This document shows positions 55,146 through 63,996 of a DNA stretch of 64,000 nt, piece after piece. This DNA is from an uncultured Clostridium sp. Its GTDB lineage: Bacteria; Bacillota; Clostridia; TANB77; CAG-508. The stretch spans positions 59,383 to 123,382 of the forward strand of contig USDL01000001.1 in NCBI GenBank assembly GCA_900553365.1. The letters run 5' to 3'. The notes under the pieces are model-generated. The model was not told the origin of the DNA. It saw only the letters and a program-made list of their open reading frames with translations, and did no database searches. A program made the position numbers and the translations under genes. Within the stretch, counting starts at the first letter, position 1, and the number at the start of each line of letters is the position of its first letter.

Positions 55146-57059
55146 TTAAATCTTATTAAGATTTTTCATTGCATTTTTAAGGTTATTTGCGCTGTCGTTC
55201 ACTTCAGTAACAACAGGTTTATCCTTAACGATATCAGCAGAGAACTCTTTCTCCTTAGCTTTTCTACTAAGTTTCTTCTGAGCATAAAGAGCATCTGCAA
55301 TTTTATGGTCAACAGCCTCATTAAGTTCCTCATCGGAAGCATAAGTACTGTTATCACAATTTTCTTTCATAAATGCCTTAATATTAGTAGCATTTTCCTC
55401 AGTCAAATCTTCTTCAGAATCAACCAAAGAACAAGCCAAAGCATAAAGTTCGGCATTTTTCTTTGCGTTAAACTGAGCATTAAGAGCATTATACTTTTCA
55501 GTCAGTTCAGCGAAAGAGGTATTAAGAGTATTGAATCTCTCATAAAGTTCATCAGCAGTAAGTTGTTCATCACCGACAGCATAGTGGGTATCCTGAATAA
55601 CATTACTTTCACCAGAAGGTTGGCCGACTAAAATACTGCCATCATCATGTTCTTTGAGGATATCAGTATCAACTTTAGGAGAACCAAGCTCTTCACCTTC
55701 AATCTGTCCATAGTCAGCATGAGATTCATCGACAGTTACATCAGTAGCGGCAAACTGAGCGGGGTCTTCGCAATTTTCGATTTTCTTTTCACCATCGTTA
55801 TCCTCAGCCTCGGTTTCCTTTTTGCCATCATCATCGTCGTTATCATCATTATCATCATCATGGTCGTGGTCATCATCATTTTTGTCATCTTCAGACTCAT
55901 TCTCTTTATGACCGTCATCCTTATTACCATCGTCATCTTCATGCGCACAAGTGCAAGGGTTGTTACCGCAGACTTCGCACTTGCCGTCTTCAGATTCACA
56001 TTCCTTGGATTCAGTCTCTTTACCACTCTCATCTTCAGGATTTTCATCCTTAGAGAGTACAATCTTTTCTTTAGCGTCCATATCAACATTAGCGACATTT
56101 TCTTCGTTGATGCTATAAGTAGCTTTAAAATTTTCATCATCAAGGCTAAAGCAAACAACATTGTCGTTAATTTCCGTGACACTGTAATGAGAAGCATTCT
56201 CATCAAGACCGCTATTCAGAAAAGATTCGAGAAGTTGTCTTTTCTCTTCATAGGTCATTGTTTTTGGTTCCTCCCCTCTTTGTTCATTATCCATCGTGAT
56301 TTCGTCCACTTTTTCATTAACAACTCCGTTATCAGGAATAATGGAATCGAAATCCTCATTTTTATTATCTGTATCAGAGCCAGAATTTTTATCTTTATTG
56401 TTATTATCTTCCAGCTCTTTATAAGCGAAAGATAAGCATTTTTCCTGTTTCTGATAAACAGCGTCATTAATTTTATCAAGAATGGTTAAATGTGCATTAG
56501 GGATAGCTTCAGTAACAGCAGAACCAAGAATAGTAAATCCATCAAAAATGAATCTATCTATTACTTCGACTTTATTTTCATCTATATGACTTTCAAGGAC
56601 TTCTATTTCTATAGAAATTTTCTTTTTAGTATCCTTAAGCAATCTTTTAACTTGTTTATAAGCATATTTAGCCCAAAGAACGCAAGTAAAATGTACCCAA
56701 GTTTGACCGTCATGTTCGACAATTTCAACCAAATCTTCGCCACGAATTACGCCAAGTGGGACTTCACATTTACCATTAGTAAAGTCAAAGTAATCTTGTT
56801 GTAACTCATTATCCCATCTATATTCCATTTCATGAGCTTTAAAGTCATCATGAGTAGTATCAAAAGCACCAAGAGCGGGTTTATTATAAAAGGTAGGTTT
56901 AGCGTCTTGCATAGCAGACACAGGGAAATAGCTATTATTTCTATTAGGGTAGACATCAGAAATCGCGTAAACGTCGATAGCAATAAAGTCATTTTTTAAC
57001 ACATTCTTAATTTTCAAACTTTGCGGAGAAAGTTCAAATTTCAGAACTTTTTTATCCAA
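55146..57059 (-). CDS. Prohead protease-scaffold fusion candidate (637 aa)
   Basis: Residues 1-200 look like a herpes-type prohead protease: KNDFIAIDVYAISDVYPN, NKPALGAFDTTHDD, WVHFTCVLWAKYAYK, KKISIEIEVLES (Ser region) and IFDGFTILGSAVTEAIPNA. From about 215 on it becomes a low-complexity acidic region with long Asp/Glu/Asn runs, including a CxxCxxxxCxC cysteine cluster (SEDGKCEVCGNNPCTC). A coiled C-terminal part follows (residues 500-600). A scaffold follows the protease in many phages. Start is TTG 57059 after GGAGGAAG; TAA stop; no TAG despite length. Confidence 0.68.
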   Translation of the reverse strand: MDKKVLKFELSPQSLKIKNVLKNDFIAIDVYAISDVYPNRNNSYFPVSAMQDAKPTFYNKPALGAFDTTHDDFKAHEMEYRWDNELQQDYFDFTNGKCEVPLGVIRGEDLVEIVEHDGQTWVHFTCVLWAKYAYKQVKRLLKDTKKKISIEIEVLESHIDENKVEVIDRFIFDGFTILGSAVTEAIPNAHLTILDKINDAVYQKQEKCLSFAYKELEDNNNKDKNSGSDTDNKNEDFDSIIPDNGVVNEKVDEITMDNEQRGEEPKTMTYEEKRQLLESFLNSGLDENASHYSVTEINDNVVCFSLDDENFKATYSINEENVANVDMDAKEKIVLSKDENPEDESGKETESKECESEDGKCEVCGNNPCTCAHEDDDGNKDDGHKENESEDDKNDDDHDHDDDNDDNDDDDGKKETEAEDNDGEKKIENCEDPAQFAATDVTVDESHADYGQIEGEELGSPKVDTDILKEHDDGSILVGQPSGESNVIQDTHYAVGDEQLTADELYERFNTLNTSFAELTEKYNALNAQFNAKKNAELYALACSLVDSEEDLTEENATNIKAFMKENCDNSTYASDEELNEAVDHKIADALYAQKKLSRKAKEKEFSADIVKDKPVVTEVNDSANNLKNAMKNLNKI

Positions 57060-57081
57060 TATTTTTCTTCCTCCTTTCTCC

Positions 57082-57420
57082 TCATGATGTAAACGACAAT
57101 GACACAGAAGTCATAGCCATTACTTTGTTATTCCAAGCCTCGTTCTTCCGAACGTAGCAATTAGGAACAAGGTTAACTACATTAATATAGTCCAATATAT
57201 CATCTGATGGCTCAAACCATTCTCCATTATTTCTAATTTTATATTGCTAAAATTTAGAATGAAGGTTTTCCTCATCAGCCATAGTGCCTTTCATATATCC
57301 TAAGATATACAATTGCTTATCACTGCCAGTATTTAATTGTTTTAGTCTTTTCTGAACTGAATTTTTAGTATATCCTATTTTAATATTTTCCCCATTTGTT
57401 ATAAAATAAACATAGCCCAT
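57082..57420 (-). CDS. T5orf172/Mug113-like (GIY-YIG type) nuclease domain protein (112 aa, 1 TAG)
   Basis: Begins MGYVYFITNGENIKIGYTKN and continues with KRLKQLNTGS, DEENLHSKF and NNGEWFEP. These are the conserved steps of the T5orf172 / Mug113 variant of GIY-YIG domains. A TAG (57247) follows HSKF. ATG 57420 is chosen at the natural domain start, within 25 bases of the upstream gene's stop. A small selfish endonuclease between head genes is likely. Confidence 0.75.
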
Positions 57421-57442
57421 TATATAGTTACCTATATATATT

Positions 57443-57955
57443 TCAGATTTTTGTAAATCCTTCAAAATTAGCGTCAAACAACTCTGGTGAAGTACTGTAC
57501 AGTCTAGCTTTTTGTCTCCAAGTATCACACTGATGGAGCAAAGAACCAGCTACTTCAGCCATATTTTCCAGAACAATTACAAAAACCTTACATGACTTGT
57601 TGTAATCTAAAAATTCAATAACATCAAGAATCTTCTTTTTAAGTCTTTCCATTTCTGTGTAGGCATCATTAAACAGCAATTCGATATTATCATAAATATC
57701 CACATTAGCCTCAAGAGATTTACGAATAGGACGAACGCCTTCTTGAACCATTATTTCGCTTAACTTGTCAGCAAAAGTATCGCTTGGAAAAACGTGCGCG
57801 AACTTATGATGAAAAATTTCGCTAGCCTATGGGCAGTTCAATTCGCAATCAAGAGAATAAGCCATATTATCTGCAATAGAATTCATCTAAAAGAAGCTTC
57901 TCAACAAATCATTTAAAGCTTCGACAATCTCTGGCGTATAGTTATTACTTACCAT
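57443..57955 (-). CDS. Helical protein, possibly ferritin-like (170 aa, 2 TAG)
   Basis: All-helical prediction by composition: EIVEALNDLLRSFF-Q-MNSIAD, SEIFHHKFAHVFPSDTFADKL, NIELLFNDAYTEMERLKKKIL and VLENMAEVAGSLLHQCDTW. The spacing of helices with His and Glu recalls ferritin-like four-helix bundles, but no metal motif is certain. TAGs at about 57886 and 57826 are in frame. ATG 57955 after GAGAGGAC. Function unknown. Confidence 0.5.
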
Positions 57956-57979
57956 ATTATTGTCCTCTCACTTTCCTTT

Positions 57980-58240
57980 TTATAGTTTCTCCATAATTCC
58001 TTTGACATCTTTTTTAATATCCTGAATATCAGATTTATTTTCCTCTATTTTCTGGAAAACAATTCCCATATTCTTTTCCAACTCGTAGGTACGAGTAATT
58101 AGATTATTGTGAGCATCTACTTTTCGTTGCAACTGCTCGATTTTATAATTGGTTAATTTATTGGTAGTAATGATACCACCAATAGTACCAACACAAGTTC
58201 CGATAAAGGAAATTATAGCAATTATAATTGTAGGGTCCAA
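57980..58240 (-). CDS. Small N-anchored coiled-coil membrane protein (86 aa)
   Basis: One N-terminal transmembrane segment (IIIAIISFIGTCVGTIGGII) and a long coiled coil (KIEQLQRKVDAHNNLITRT). Similar small proteins occur in lysis regions of Gram-positive phages. Start TTG after AAAGGAGG. No TAG. Membrane location and a helper role in lysis are inferred; here it sits among head genes. Confidence 0.65.
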   Translation of the reverse strand: MDPTIIIAIISFIGTCVGTIGGIITTNKLTNYKIEQLQRKVDAHNNLITRTYELEKNMGIVFQKIEENKSDIQDIKKDVKGIMEKL

Positions 58241-58282
58241 TTTAATCGACCTCCTTTACGAAAGACTGAAAAAAGGGAACAA

Positions 58283-58513
58283 TCAAGCTTTCTCAATTAT
58301 TAATTCTCCCTTTTCGTCTGTATTAAAGACGAAACATTTTTGACATTGCGAACAAATGTAAAACTATTTATCAGGAGAAACCATTAATTTTTTCGTGCTT
58401 TTTTGCAACGTGGTATTAGAGTCTAAAGGATTATGATTACAACAAGGTTCAGAATTTGTATGGTCTTTTTTAATACACCACTTTTTTTCTTTAAATGTTT
58501 TAATCAAATTCAC
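58283..58513 (-). CDS. Small zinc-ribbon-like protein (76 aa, 1 TAG)
   Basis: Cys/His clusters EPCCNHNP and, after a TAG, FYICSQCQKCFVF suggest zinc binding. GTG 58513 overlaps the end of the portal-like gene region by spacing of four bases, with AAAGGAT upstream. TGA stop. A weak hairpin with T-run (58270-58315) follows the gene. Function unknown. Confidence 0.55.
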
Positions 58514-58517
58514 ACTT

Positions 58518-60413
58518 TCAATCCTTTACTTTCTTTGGAATCATGTGAGTAAAAGTACTCATATCATTAATACGAGACTCATACATTTCTTCCAAGCATT
58601 CGTTACAAATTACATCTTCATCTTCATTCAGTTCTTTTCCGCAAATTTGGCACTTTTTGATATTATATGAAAACTCCTTAATGTCTGAAACATTAGTTCC
58701 AGCATTGGAAGAGTTACCAGTATTATCGTTGGTAATCTCATCGTCATTCAACTTTGGTCTACCAACAGGGTTAGCGATTAAATTTTCTTGGTCTAATACT
58801 TTTTCAACTTTAATATCTAAAGCTTTAAGGTAAGCTTTAGCTTGTTGATAATCATCAACAGTCATACCATTAGCCGACAGAAGTTTAGGAATAAAGCCTT
58901 CCAAGCCAGACACAACTTGTTCTCTAAGGATTTTAATATCCTCGCGAATATTAAAGATATCACCCCAAAGAGAAATTTTCCATTGGAATTTCAAATCAAA
59001 ATTCTTATTAATCATTTCATTTAAGAAACTTTCGTACTGTCTGGTAAGGTAATCAATTCTAGCAGCCTAAATATATTGAGCAGCCTTAACAGAAGCGATA
59101 GAAGGTTTATCAGTAATACTCATAAGAGCAGAATTACCAGAAGTAGCGATTAAATCTCTAGTTCTATCGTAAATGATATCCATTGCTTCGGGCTGATTTT
59201 CTAAGGTGTGTAAATCAAATTCAGTAAACGGTGCAAAAAAGGGGAGTATATTACCTGAAATATTCTCCGCAAAGAAATCCTGATAACCAAGAATTGTATC
59301 AGGAGTAATAACAGTAGAATCGGACCGGGCCTTGGCATCCTTCGTAATAGGAACCTCAGCAGTTAAAACACTGTTAACACCCTTACTTAATAAATTTGCT
59401 TGCAACCATTTATAGTCATCCAAGTCTGTCAAATCATCAAACAGACCAATAGTATCAGGAAATGCATTAGGATGAGAGCCATCAAAATAGAATGTATAGC
59501 ACAAATCTTGAGGCAATCTTACCCAATACATATAATTTTCTCCATTACTTTCCAAGATGTGACCATCGGGAAGTTTAGCTTTAGGAGAAATTCTCTTTTT
59601 CTTAGTTTTCTAATCTATAACGACAACTCCTGTTTCCAGCATTTGATTCCAGACATCCTGAATAAATTGAGGATATTGACTAACATCATAAGCTGGTTGA
59701 AGGAAAATTGCCATATTAAAAGCAATAGTAAACTACTGTTTACTACCAAAACCAATCAATTTAACCATATCGGTATTAAGTTTCTACATGACAAAGAAAT
59801 TAACATCATTCTTATCATAGCTTGTACGAGGTAAATAAGAAGATTTACCTTCCAAACTCACCTGAGTAGTAATAGTTTTTAAAGTTAAATTTGGTTTAAA
59901 AGCTTTTAAAATCTTATCGACTTTTTGACTTTCTTTTTTAAAAGCTTCGGTAGACATATCTTTCGAGTCAACATACTCTGGGATATAATAATAATTAAAT
60001 AAGGGAGTATCTCTATTAAGTTTTACTAAAATATTGTAAACATAATTAGTATAATACAGCCACATACTGATTCTCTAAAAAGTCATTTCAGAGTTTTCTG
60101 GATTGTTTAAAGCATTTTGAAGGTCTTCTGATTGAACTTTTTGAGCCTTAGCGTTAACTTGTTTAATACGTTGATTCTGTAAAAACGGATTATTTAATTG
60201 ACTCCAAGACATAGCCCAAGCGCCAGCCAAGTTGTCAAAACCAGTAGAAGCGTATTTACCAAAAATAGTAGCCCATCTTTGCTGAATAGCCTTCAATGAA
60301 ACATCTTCTTCAGGTTTATCCTAAGTCATAGTAATCATTTTAGCTTCTTCATTTACAACAGCTTTAGGCGATTCAACCTTTTTAGGTCTTCCTCTTTTTT
60401 TGGGACTATCCAA
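58518..60413 (-). CDS. Portal protein candidate (631 aa, 6 TAG)
   Basis: Long helical protein with features of portals: a basic Pro/Lys N-terminus (SPKKRGRPKKVE), FGKYASTGFDNLAGAWAMSW, a central crown region with helices and a C-terminal clip/tail including a zinc-like CQICGKELNEDEDVICNEC. Position first in the head module, before protease-scaffold and capsid genes, fits portal. The six TAGs join what would otherwise be four or more pieces; no TAA or TGA interrupts. Start TTG 60413 after GGGAGGAAA. No direct family match could be made, so portal is by order and size. Confidence 0.62.
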
Positions 60414-60828
60414 TATTATTTCCTCCCTTCTTATTAATATCTGTAGTCTTAACAGACTTTTTAGCTTTTTCTTGTTCAGCTAAAATATGTTCGAAATTAT
60501 CGAGAGCTTTCATAGTATCTCTCAATTTCTGTTGCTTTTCTATTTCATATCTTTGTTTTTCTATTGCAACTAAATTGTCTCTACACCATTCAACAACAAA
60601 ATCATTTTCATTCATAATATTTTTCTCATTGACTTCTCTAATAATAAAATTACGAGCTGGTTTTAAAGATTTTTTTAAAGTTGCATAAGCTTCATCTCTA
60701 AATTTATATTGAACCAAAGCAAGATAGAGGTTATCATCTTGATAAATAAATTTATAATACTTTCCAATTTTAGAAAGCATATTTTCAAAATTGTCGGTAT
60801 TGAAATCACCGATTATTTTATAGACCAT
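60382..60828 (-). CDS. Hypothetical 148-aa protein before portal (1 TAG near end)
   Basis: Lys/Glu-rich, helical C-terminal half (IEKQRYEIEKQQKLRDTMK). The frame meets TAG at 60406 and, if TAG is sense, continues eight codons to TAA at 60382, overlapping the portal start by 32 bases. If TAG were a stop here, the protein would be 140 aa. ATG after AAGGAG. First gene of the minus-strand head unit; function unknown. Confidence 0.6.
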
Positions 60829-60877
60829 AGTTATACTCCTTATATTAAAATATGTCCTCTATAATGAATACTAATCA

Positions 60878-60903
60878 TGTTAATATTAGAATTAATATTA
60901 ACA
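60878..60903. promoter_or_regulatory. 26-bp palindrome, candidate operator or recombinase site
   Basis: TGTTAATATTA - GAAT - TAATATTAACA, perfect 11-bp arms around four bases. It lies in the divergent gap between the head unit and the serine recombinase gene, 70 bases upstream of the latter's promoter. The rest of the 220-base gap is AT-rich with no gene. Confidence 0.6.
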
Positions 60904-60971
60904 ATTGATAATTACGATAAAAAATTGATTAATCTGCACAAACAAGACATATTATTTCCTTATTAACTTGT

Positions 60972-61000
60972 TGAATTTTTCACTTCTCTATGGTATCATC
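60972..61000 (+). promoter_or_regulatory. Promoter of the serine recombinase gene
   Basis: TTGAAT (60972-60977), 17-bp spacer, TATCAT (60995-61000), plus AAGGAG before the ATG at 61049. Weaker than the minus-strand promoters. Confidence 0.6.
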
Positions 61001-61048
61001 AATTTACAATCCAATTAAAAAATACCATAAACAAGGAGATTTTTAATT

Positions 61049-61756
61049 ATGACTTTTGGTTACATTCGAGTAAGTACTGACCAGCAGACTGTTGAGAACC
61101 AGCGTTTTGAAATCAACCAATATTGTGAAAAGCACGGTATGAAAATTGATGGCTGGATTGAAGAAACGATTTCTGGCACAAAGAATCCCGAAAAGCGTAA
61201 GTTAGGAAAACTTCTTAAAAAGGTACAAAGTGGAGATATCATTATTTGCTCCGAGATTTCTCGTCTTGGTAGAAGTCTTTATATGATTATGGACATCCTT
61301 TCTTTGTGTATGGAAAAAGGCTGTCAAGTAAGAACAATCAAAGATGGATTTGTATTAGGCGATGATATTCAGAGCAAAGTCTTAGCATTTGCTTTTGGAC
61401 TTTCTGCTGAAATTGAACGTAATCTTATTAGTCAGAGAACCAAGGAAGCACTTGCGATGAGAAAAGCAAGTGGAGTAAAGCTTGGTAGACCGAAAGGTTC
61501 TTTAGGAGAAAGTACAAAGTTAACTCAATACGAAGAGACCATTAAGGCATTGATTGTTGAACAAGACAACTGTTACGCAGATGTAGCAAAACTTTTTCAT
61601 GTTAATCGTTCTACGATGAAACGTTTTTGTGATAAAAGAGGGTATTTTAGACCAAGTATTGTAGAGAAAAATCAGCGCAAAGCAGAAAAGTTAGAACGTG
61701 AACGCATTGAAAAAGAATATAAAGATAGACTTCTTAACCTTGATGAAGAAGATTAA
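61049..61756 (+). CDS. Serine recombinase / DNA invertase-resolvase (235 aa)
   Basis: Small serine recombinase. YIRVSTDQQT holds the catalytic Ser, SEISRLGRSL and the long helix region RTKEALAMRKASGVKLGRPKG follow, and a C-terminal helix-turn-helix (CYADVAKLFHVNRSTMKRF) ends the canonical part. The final 40 residues are charged. It resembles MPI/Pin-type invertases and resolvases of about 190-200 aa. It is the only long gene on the plus strand, has a promoter and a strong terminator, and contains no TAG, so it can be made without code change. Invertase, resolvase and integrase roles are all possible. Confidence 0.88.
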   Translation: MTFGYIRVSTDQQTVENQRFEINQYCEKHGMKIDGWIEETISGTKNPEKRKLGKLLKKVQSGDIIICSEISRLGRSLYMIMDILSLCMEKGCQVRTIKDGFVLGDDIQSKVLAFAFGLSAEIERNLISQRTKEALAMRKASGVKLGRPKGSLGESTKLTQYEETIKALIVEQDNCYADVAKLFHVNRSTMKRFCDKRGYFRPSIVEKNQRKAEKLERERIEKEYKDRLLNLDEED

Positions 61757-61773
61757 ATAAAATTAAACTGTAA

Positions 61774-61798
61774 GAGGGAGGGTTAAACACTCTCCCTC
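61774..61798. terminator. Convergent terminator between recombinase and amidase
   Basis: GAGGGAG / CTCCCTC stem followed by TTTTTATA on the plus strand, and an A-rich flank on the other side, so it may stop both the recombinase and the amidase units. Confidence 0.82.
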
Positions 61799-61813
61799 TT
61801 TTTATATCGTAAA

Positions 61814-62857
61814 TTAAATCTTTTTCAAATAAGCAAGGCTAATCCAACCTCTACCATCGGCTAACTTACCCCAAGTTATACCAGAGACTTTTTTCTCACT
61901 AACAATAGTTACGACAGAATTATAAGTTAAAGCTCCATTTTTACTGTAGTTAGTACCAGCACCAGTTCTTATATTAACGCCAGAAGATGCTGTAATTTTA
62001 CCTCGGTAACTTTTAAATGTGCTCGTTGGAGTGGAATTCTTTTTAATATAAGTTAAACTTACCCAACCACTACCATCAGCCAACTTACCCCAGCCATTAT
62101 CTTCAAGAATAATAGAGACCCCCGTTCCCTTTTTAAGAGTTCCAGCAATAGAAGAAGAAACAGAAGGACCTTTACGAATTCTCAAAACAGAAGCGGTAAC
62201 AATACCAGAATAAGACACAGTAGTTTCAGTATTAGTGTGGGTAGTAGGAGCTACCTTTTTACCCATCTTAGCAGCAACATCTTGTCTAAAAATGTCCATA
62301 CTCTTGCCAAAACGAGGAAACCAATTACGAGGGTCGGCATGATTAGAAGCGATACCTCTTTGGTGTCCTTCATAATGTCCAATAATTACTCCGTCTTTTA
62401 ATGGGTCGAAATTGTAAAGCTGGCAAAGATAAGCTGCGAACTCAACAGCCTCTTTATATACTTTATTAAAATAAGTAGCATCTGTCAGCGCGTCCTCGCA
62501 AATCTCAAAGCTTATATGAGAAGAATTCCGACTGCCTTTATTTCCCTTGCCACAATGCCATCCTTTATAATTCCAAGGCAAAGTTTGAACAGTAGCAATT
62601 TCACCGTTAGCAAGTTTACCAATAAACGCATGTACACATACATTTGCATTAGAATTATTCCAAGCTGTACCACCATTATTCTTACCAAGCTATGAAATCA
62701 GGGTTTTATAATTAGCATCATTAGTAGATGGTTGCACATATCTTTTCAAATTGGGATTATTACAGCCAGTGCTATGAACCATAATTCCTTTCGGAGTAAT
62801 CTTCACTCCATTTTTATAACATCTATTCTATGTAAAAAGACATTTTAATAATTTCAT
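61814..62857 (-). CDS. N-acetylmuramoyl-L-alanine amidase endolysin with two SH3 domains (347 aa, 2 TAG)
   Basis: Amidase_2/PGRP-type catalytic domain with GIMVHSTG (zinc His), HAFIGKLANGE, GWHCGKGNKGS (second His) and HADPRNWFPRFG. Two bacterial SH3-like repeats follow (VLRIRKGPSVSSS ... WGKLADGSGWVSLTYIKK and VNIRTGAGTNYSKNG ... WGKLADGRGWISLAYLKK), each ending in the same motif, which bind the cell wall. TAGs at codons 10 and 56 would force an internal start under the standard code and remove the zinc His. ATG with AAGGAG upstream. Together with the upstream holin-like gene it forms the lysis cassette. Confidence 0.88.
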
Positions 62858-62878
62858 TCTTTTTTCTCCTTTTAAATT

Positions 62879-63220
62879 TTACTCCTGAATAATACTTTGA
62901 ATAATAGGAGTAATTGCTTCTATACCATATTTATCTGCCAATTGATTTATAAATGCCAAACTTATCTTCATTCTATTTTCTGCACGCTCTTTAAAACAAT
63001 AGCACGCATTATATACAGCAACCTCACCCCAAGATAAACCCACGACAGTAGCAAAAGAGGTGGTATCAGCGCCGACTGGACCGAAAAATATATACATAAC
63101 GAACAGCACAGTCAAGCTTATAGTAGCAACCCAAGAGATAATTCCCCACTTTTTCATGGTCGGAGTTTTCTCCATGGCTCGCTTAAATCTTTCAAACAAT
63201 GAAATTTTTGTTTTTCCCAT
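62879..63220 (-). CDS. Holin-like membrane protein (113 aa)
   Basis: Two hydrophobic segments, about residues 22-46 (ISWVATISLTVLFVMYIFF) and 52-76 (FATVVGLSWGEVAVYNACYC), with a charged N-terminus and a helical C-terminus (LADKYGIEAITPII). Size, membrane pattern and position just upstream of the amidase fit a holin. ATG 63220 after GGAAGGAGA is preferred to an in-frame start ten codons upstream. TAA stop, no TAG. Confidence 0.72.
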   Translation of the reverse strand: MGKTKISLFERFKRAMEKTPTMKKWGIISWVATISLTVLFVMYIFFGPVGADTTSFATVVGLSWGEVAVYNACYCFKERAENRMKISLAFINQLADKYGIEAITPIIQSIIQE

Positions 63221-63303
63221 AATTATTCTCCTTCCTTTCACAAGTAGCAAATATTTATCATATTTATTTCACAACAACATCTAATTTCATCATGCAAGAA
63301 ACC

Positions 63304-63424
63304 TTGCACATTTTTTGATGCTATTTCGTGCAACAAATCACATTTTTCTCAAAGTTGCATTTAATTGAGAATTTCACGCAACTTGCATCTTTTTTGTTGC
63401 ATTTTTCGATGCTAACGCAACAGC
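63304..63424. repeat. Imperfect TTGCA...GATGC...CAACA repeats
   Basis: Unit 1 (63304-63336) and unit 2 (63397-63424) share TTGCA, a T-run, GATGCTA and GCAACA. Between them lie TTGCATTTAATTGAGA and ACGCAACTTGCATC with the same words. The array occupies the 317-base gap (63221-63537) upstream of the holin-like gene. It may be an operator array or iterons. Confidence 0.6.
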
Positions 63425-63537
63425 TTTACTTAAATAAAGTGAATGTATTTGAGAGGTCTTTTGAAAATCTAATTTTTTTAGTTTAGGCTCTCAAAACAAT
63501 TCTCAAAAAAACATGTTGCTTAAATTTGCCAAGTTGA

Positions 63538-63930
63538 TTGAGTGTTTTAATTAGCACTAATTATCTATTTAGAAATTATATTAAAACAGAGCAAAAACGG
63601 CAAGATACCAATTATATCACTTTTTATGATGAAAATTTTATAACAGGGTAGGTTTATGATTTTATTTTTATCTCTACTAAAACATTTTATCCTTATGTTG
63701 GAATTGGTTCTAAAGAAAGTTATGTTTACCAAATGTATTTAGACGGAGGCAATTTGCTTACAGGATTAATGGCTACTTTAAATAATTCTAAGATGTTATC
63801 TTATAAAGAGGGCAATATAGATATGACTTATAGCTTAGGAAATGGGCTTTTTAGAATAATTTTAAGTGGCAATTCTATTAGTTATTTTTCTCAATATGAG
63901 AGTTATATTTTACATATACGGGTTTCTTAA
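63538..63930 (+). pseudogene. Plus-strand gene fragment lacking a convincing start (130 codons, 1 TAG)
   Basis: Open from a TTG right after a TGA to TAA 63930, through one TAG (63649-63651). The C-terminal part is beta-rich (DTNYITFYDENFITG-Q-VYDF, YLDGGNLLTGLMA, YSLGNGLFRIILSGNSISY), resembling the end of a phage tail or receptor-binding protein. There is no ribosome binding site at the TTG, and a 16-bp palindrome (63548-63563) lies at its beginning. It looks like a detached 3' end or silent cassette rather than a normal gene. Confidence 0.45.
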
Positions 63931-63939
63931 CAAGTTGTC

Positions 63940-63996
63940 TATTAATGCCGACCTAATTGAGCGTACAGGTAAAATCATTAGGTTCATCACCGGCAT
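63940..63996. repeat. Interrupted long inverted repeat at window end
   Basis: AATGCCG / CGGCATT and ACCTAAT / ATTAGGT form two nested 7-bp stems separated by a seven-base bulge and a 19-base loop. It follows the plus-strand fragment's stop by about 10 bases. It could be an RNA end structure or a recombination site; the window ends immediately after. Confidence 0.55.

Noticed and set aside
55647..56435. Hydrophobic plus-strand ORF (262 codons) opposite the scaffold
   Set aside because: Ile/Val-rich run arises from the complement of Asp/Glu codons (GAT, GAC, GAA); no ribosome binding site.
56490..56520. MCIRDS-like peptide on the plus strand, reminiscent of Nextera adapter translations
   Set aside because: The bases differ from the transposon adapter sequence and the region is inside a continuous minus-strand gene, so no contamination is indicated.
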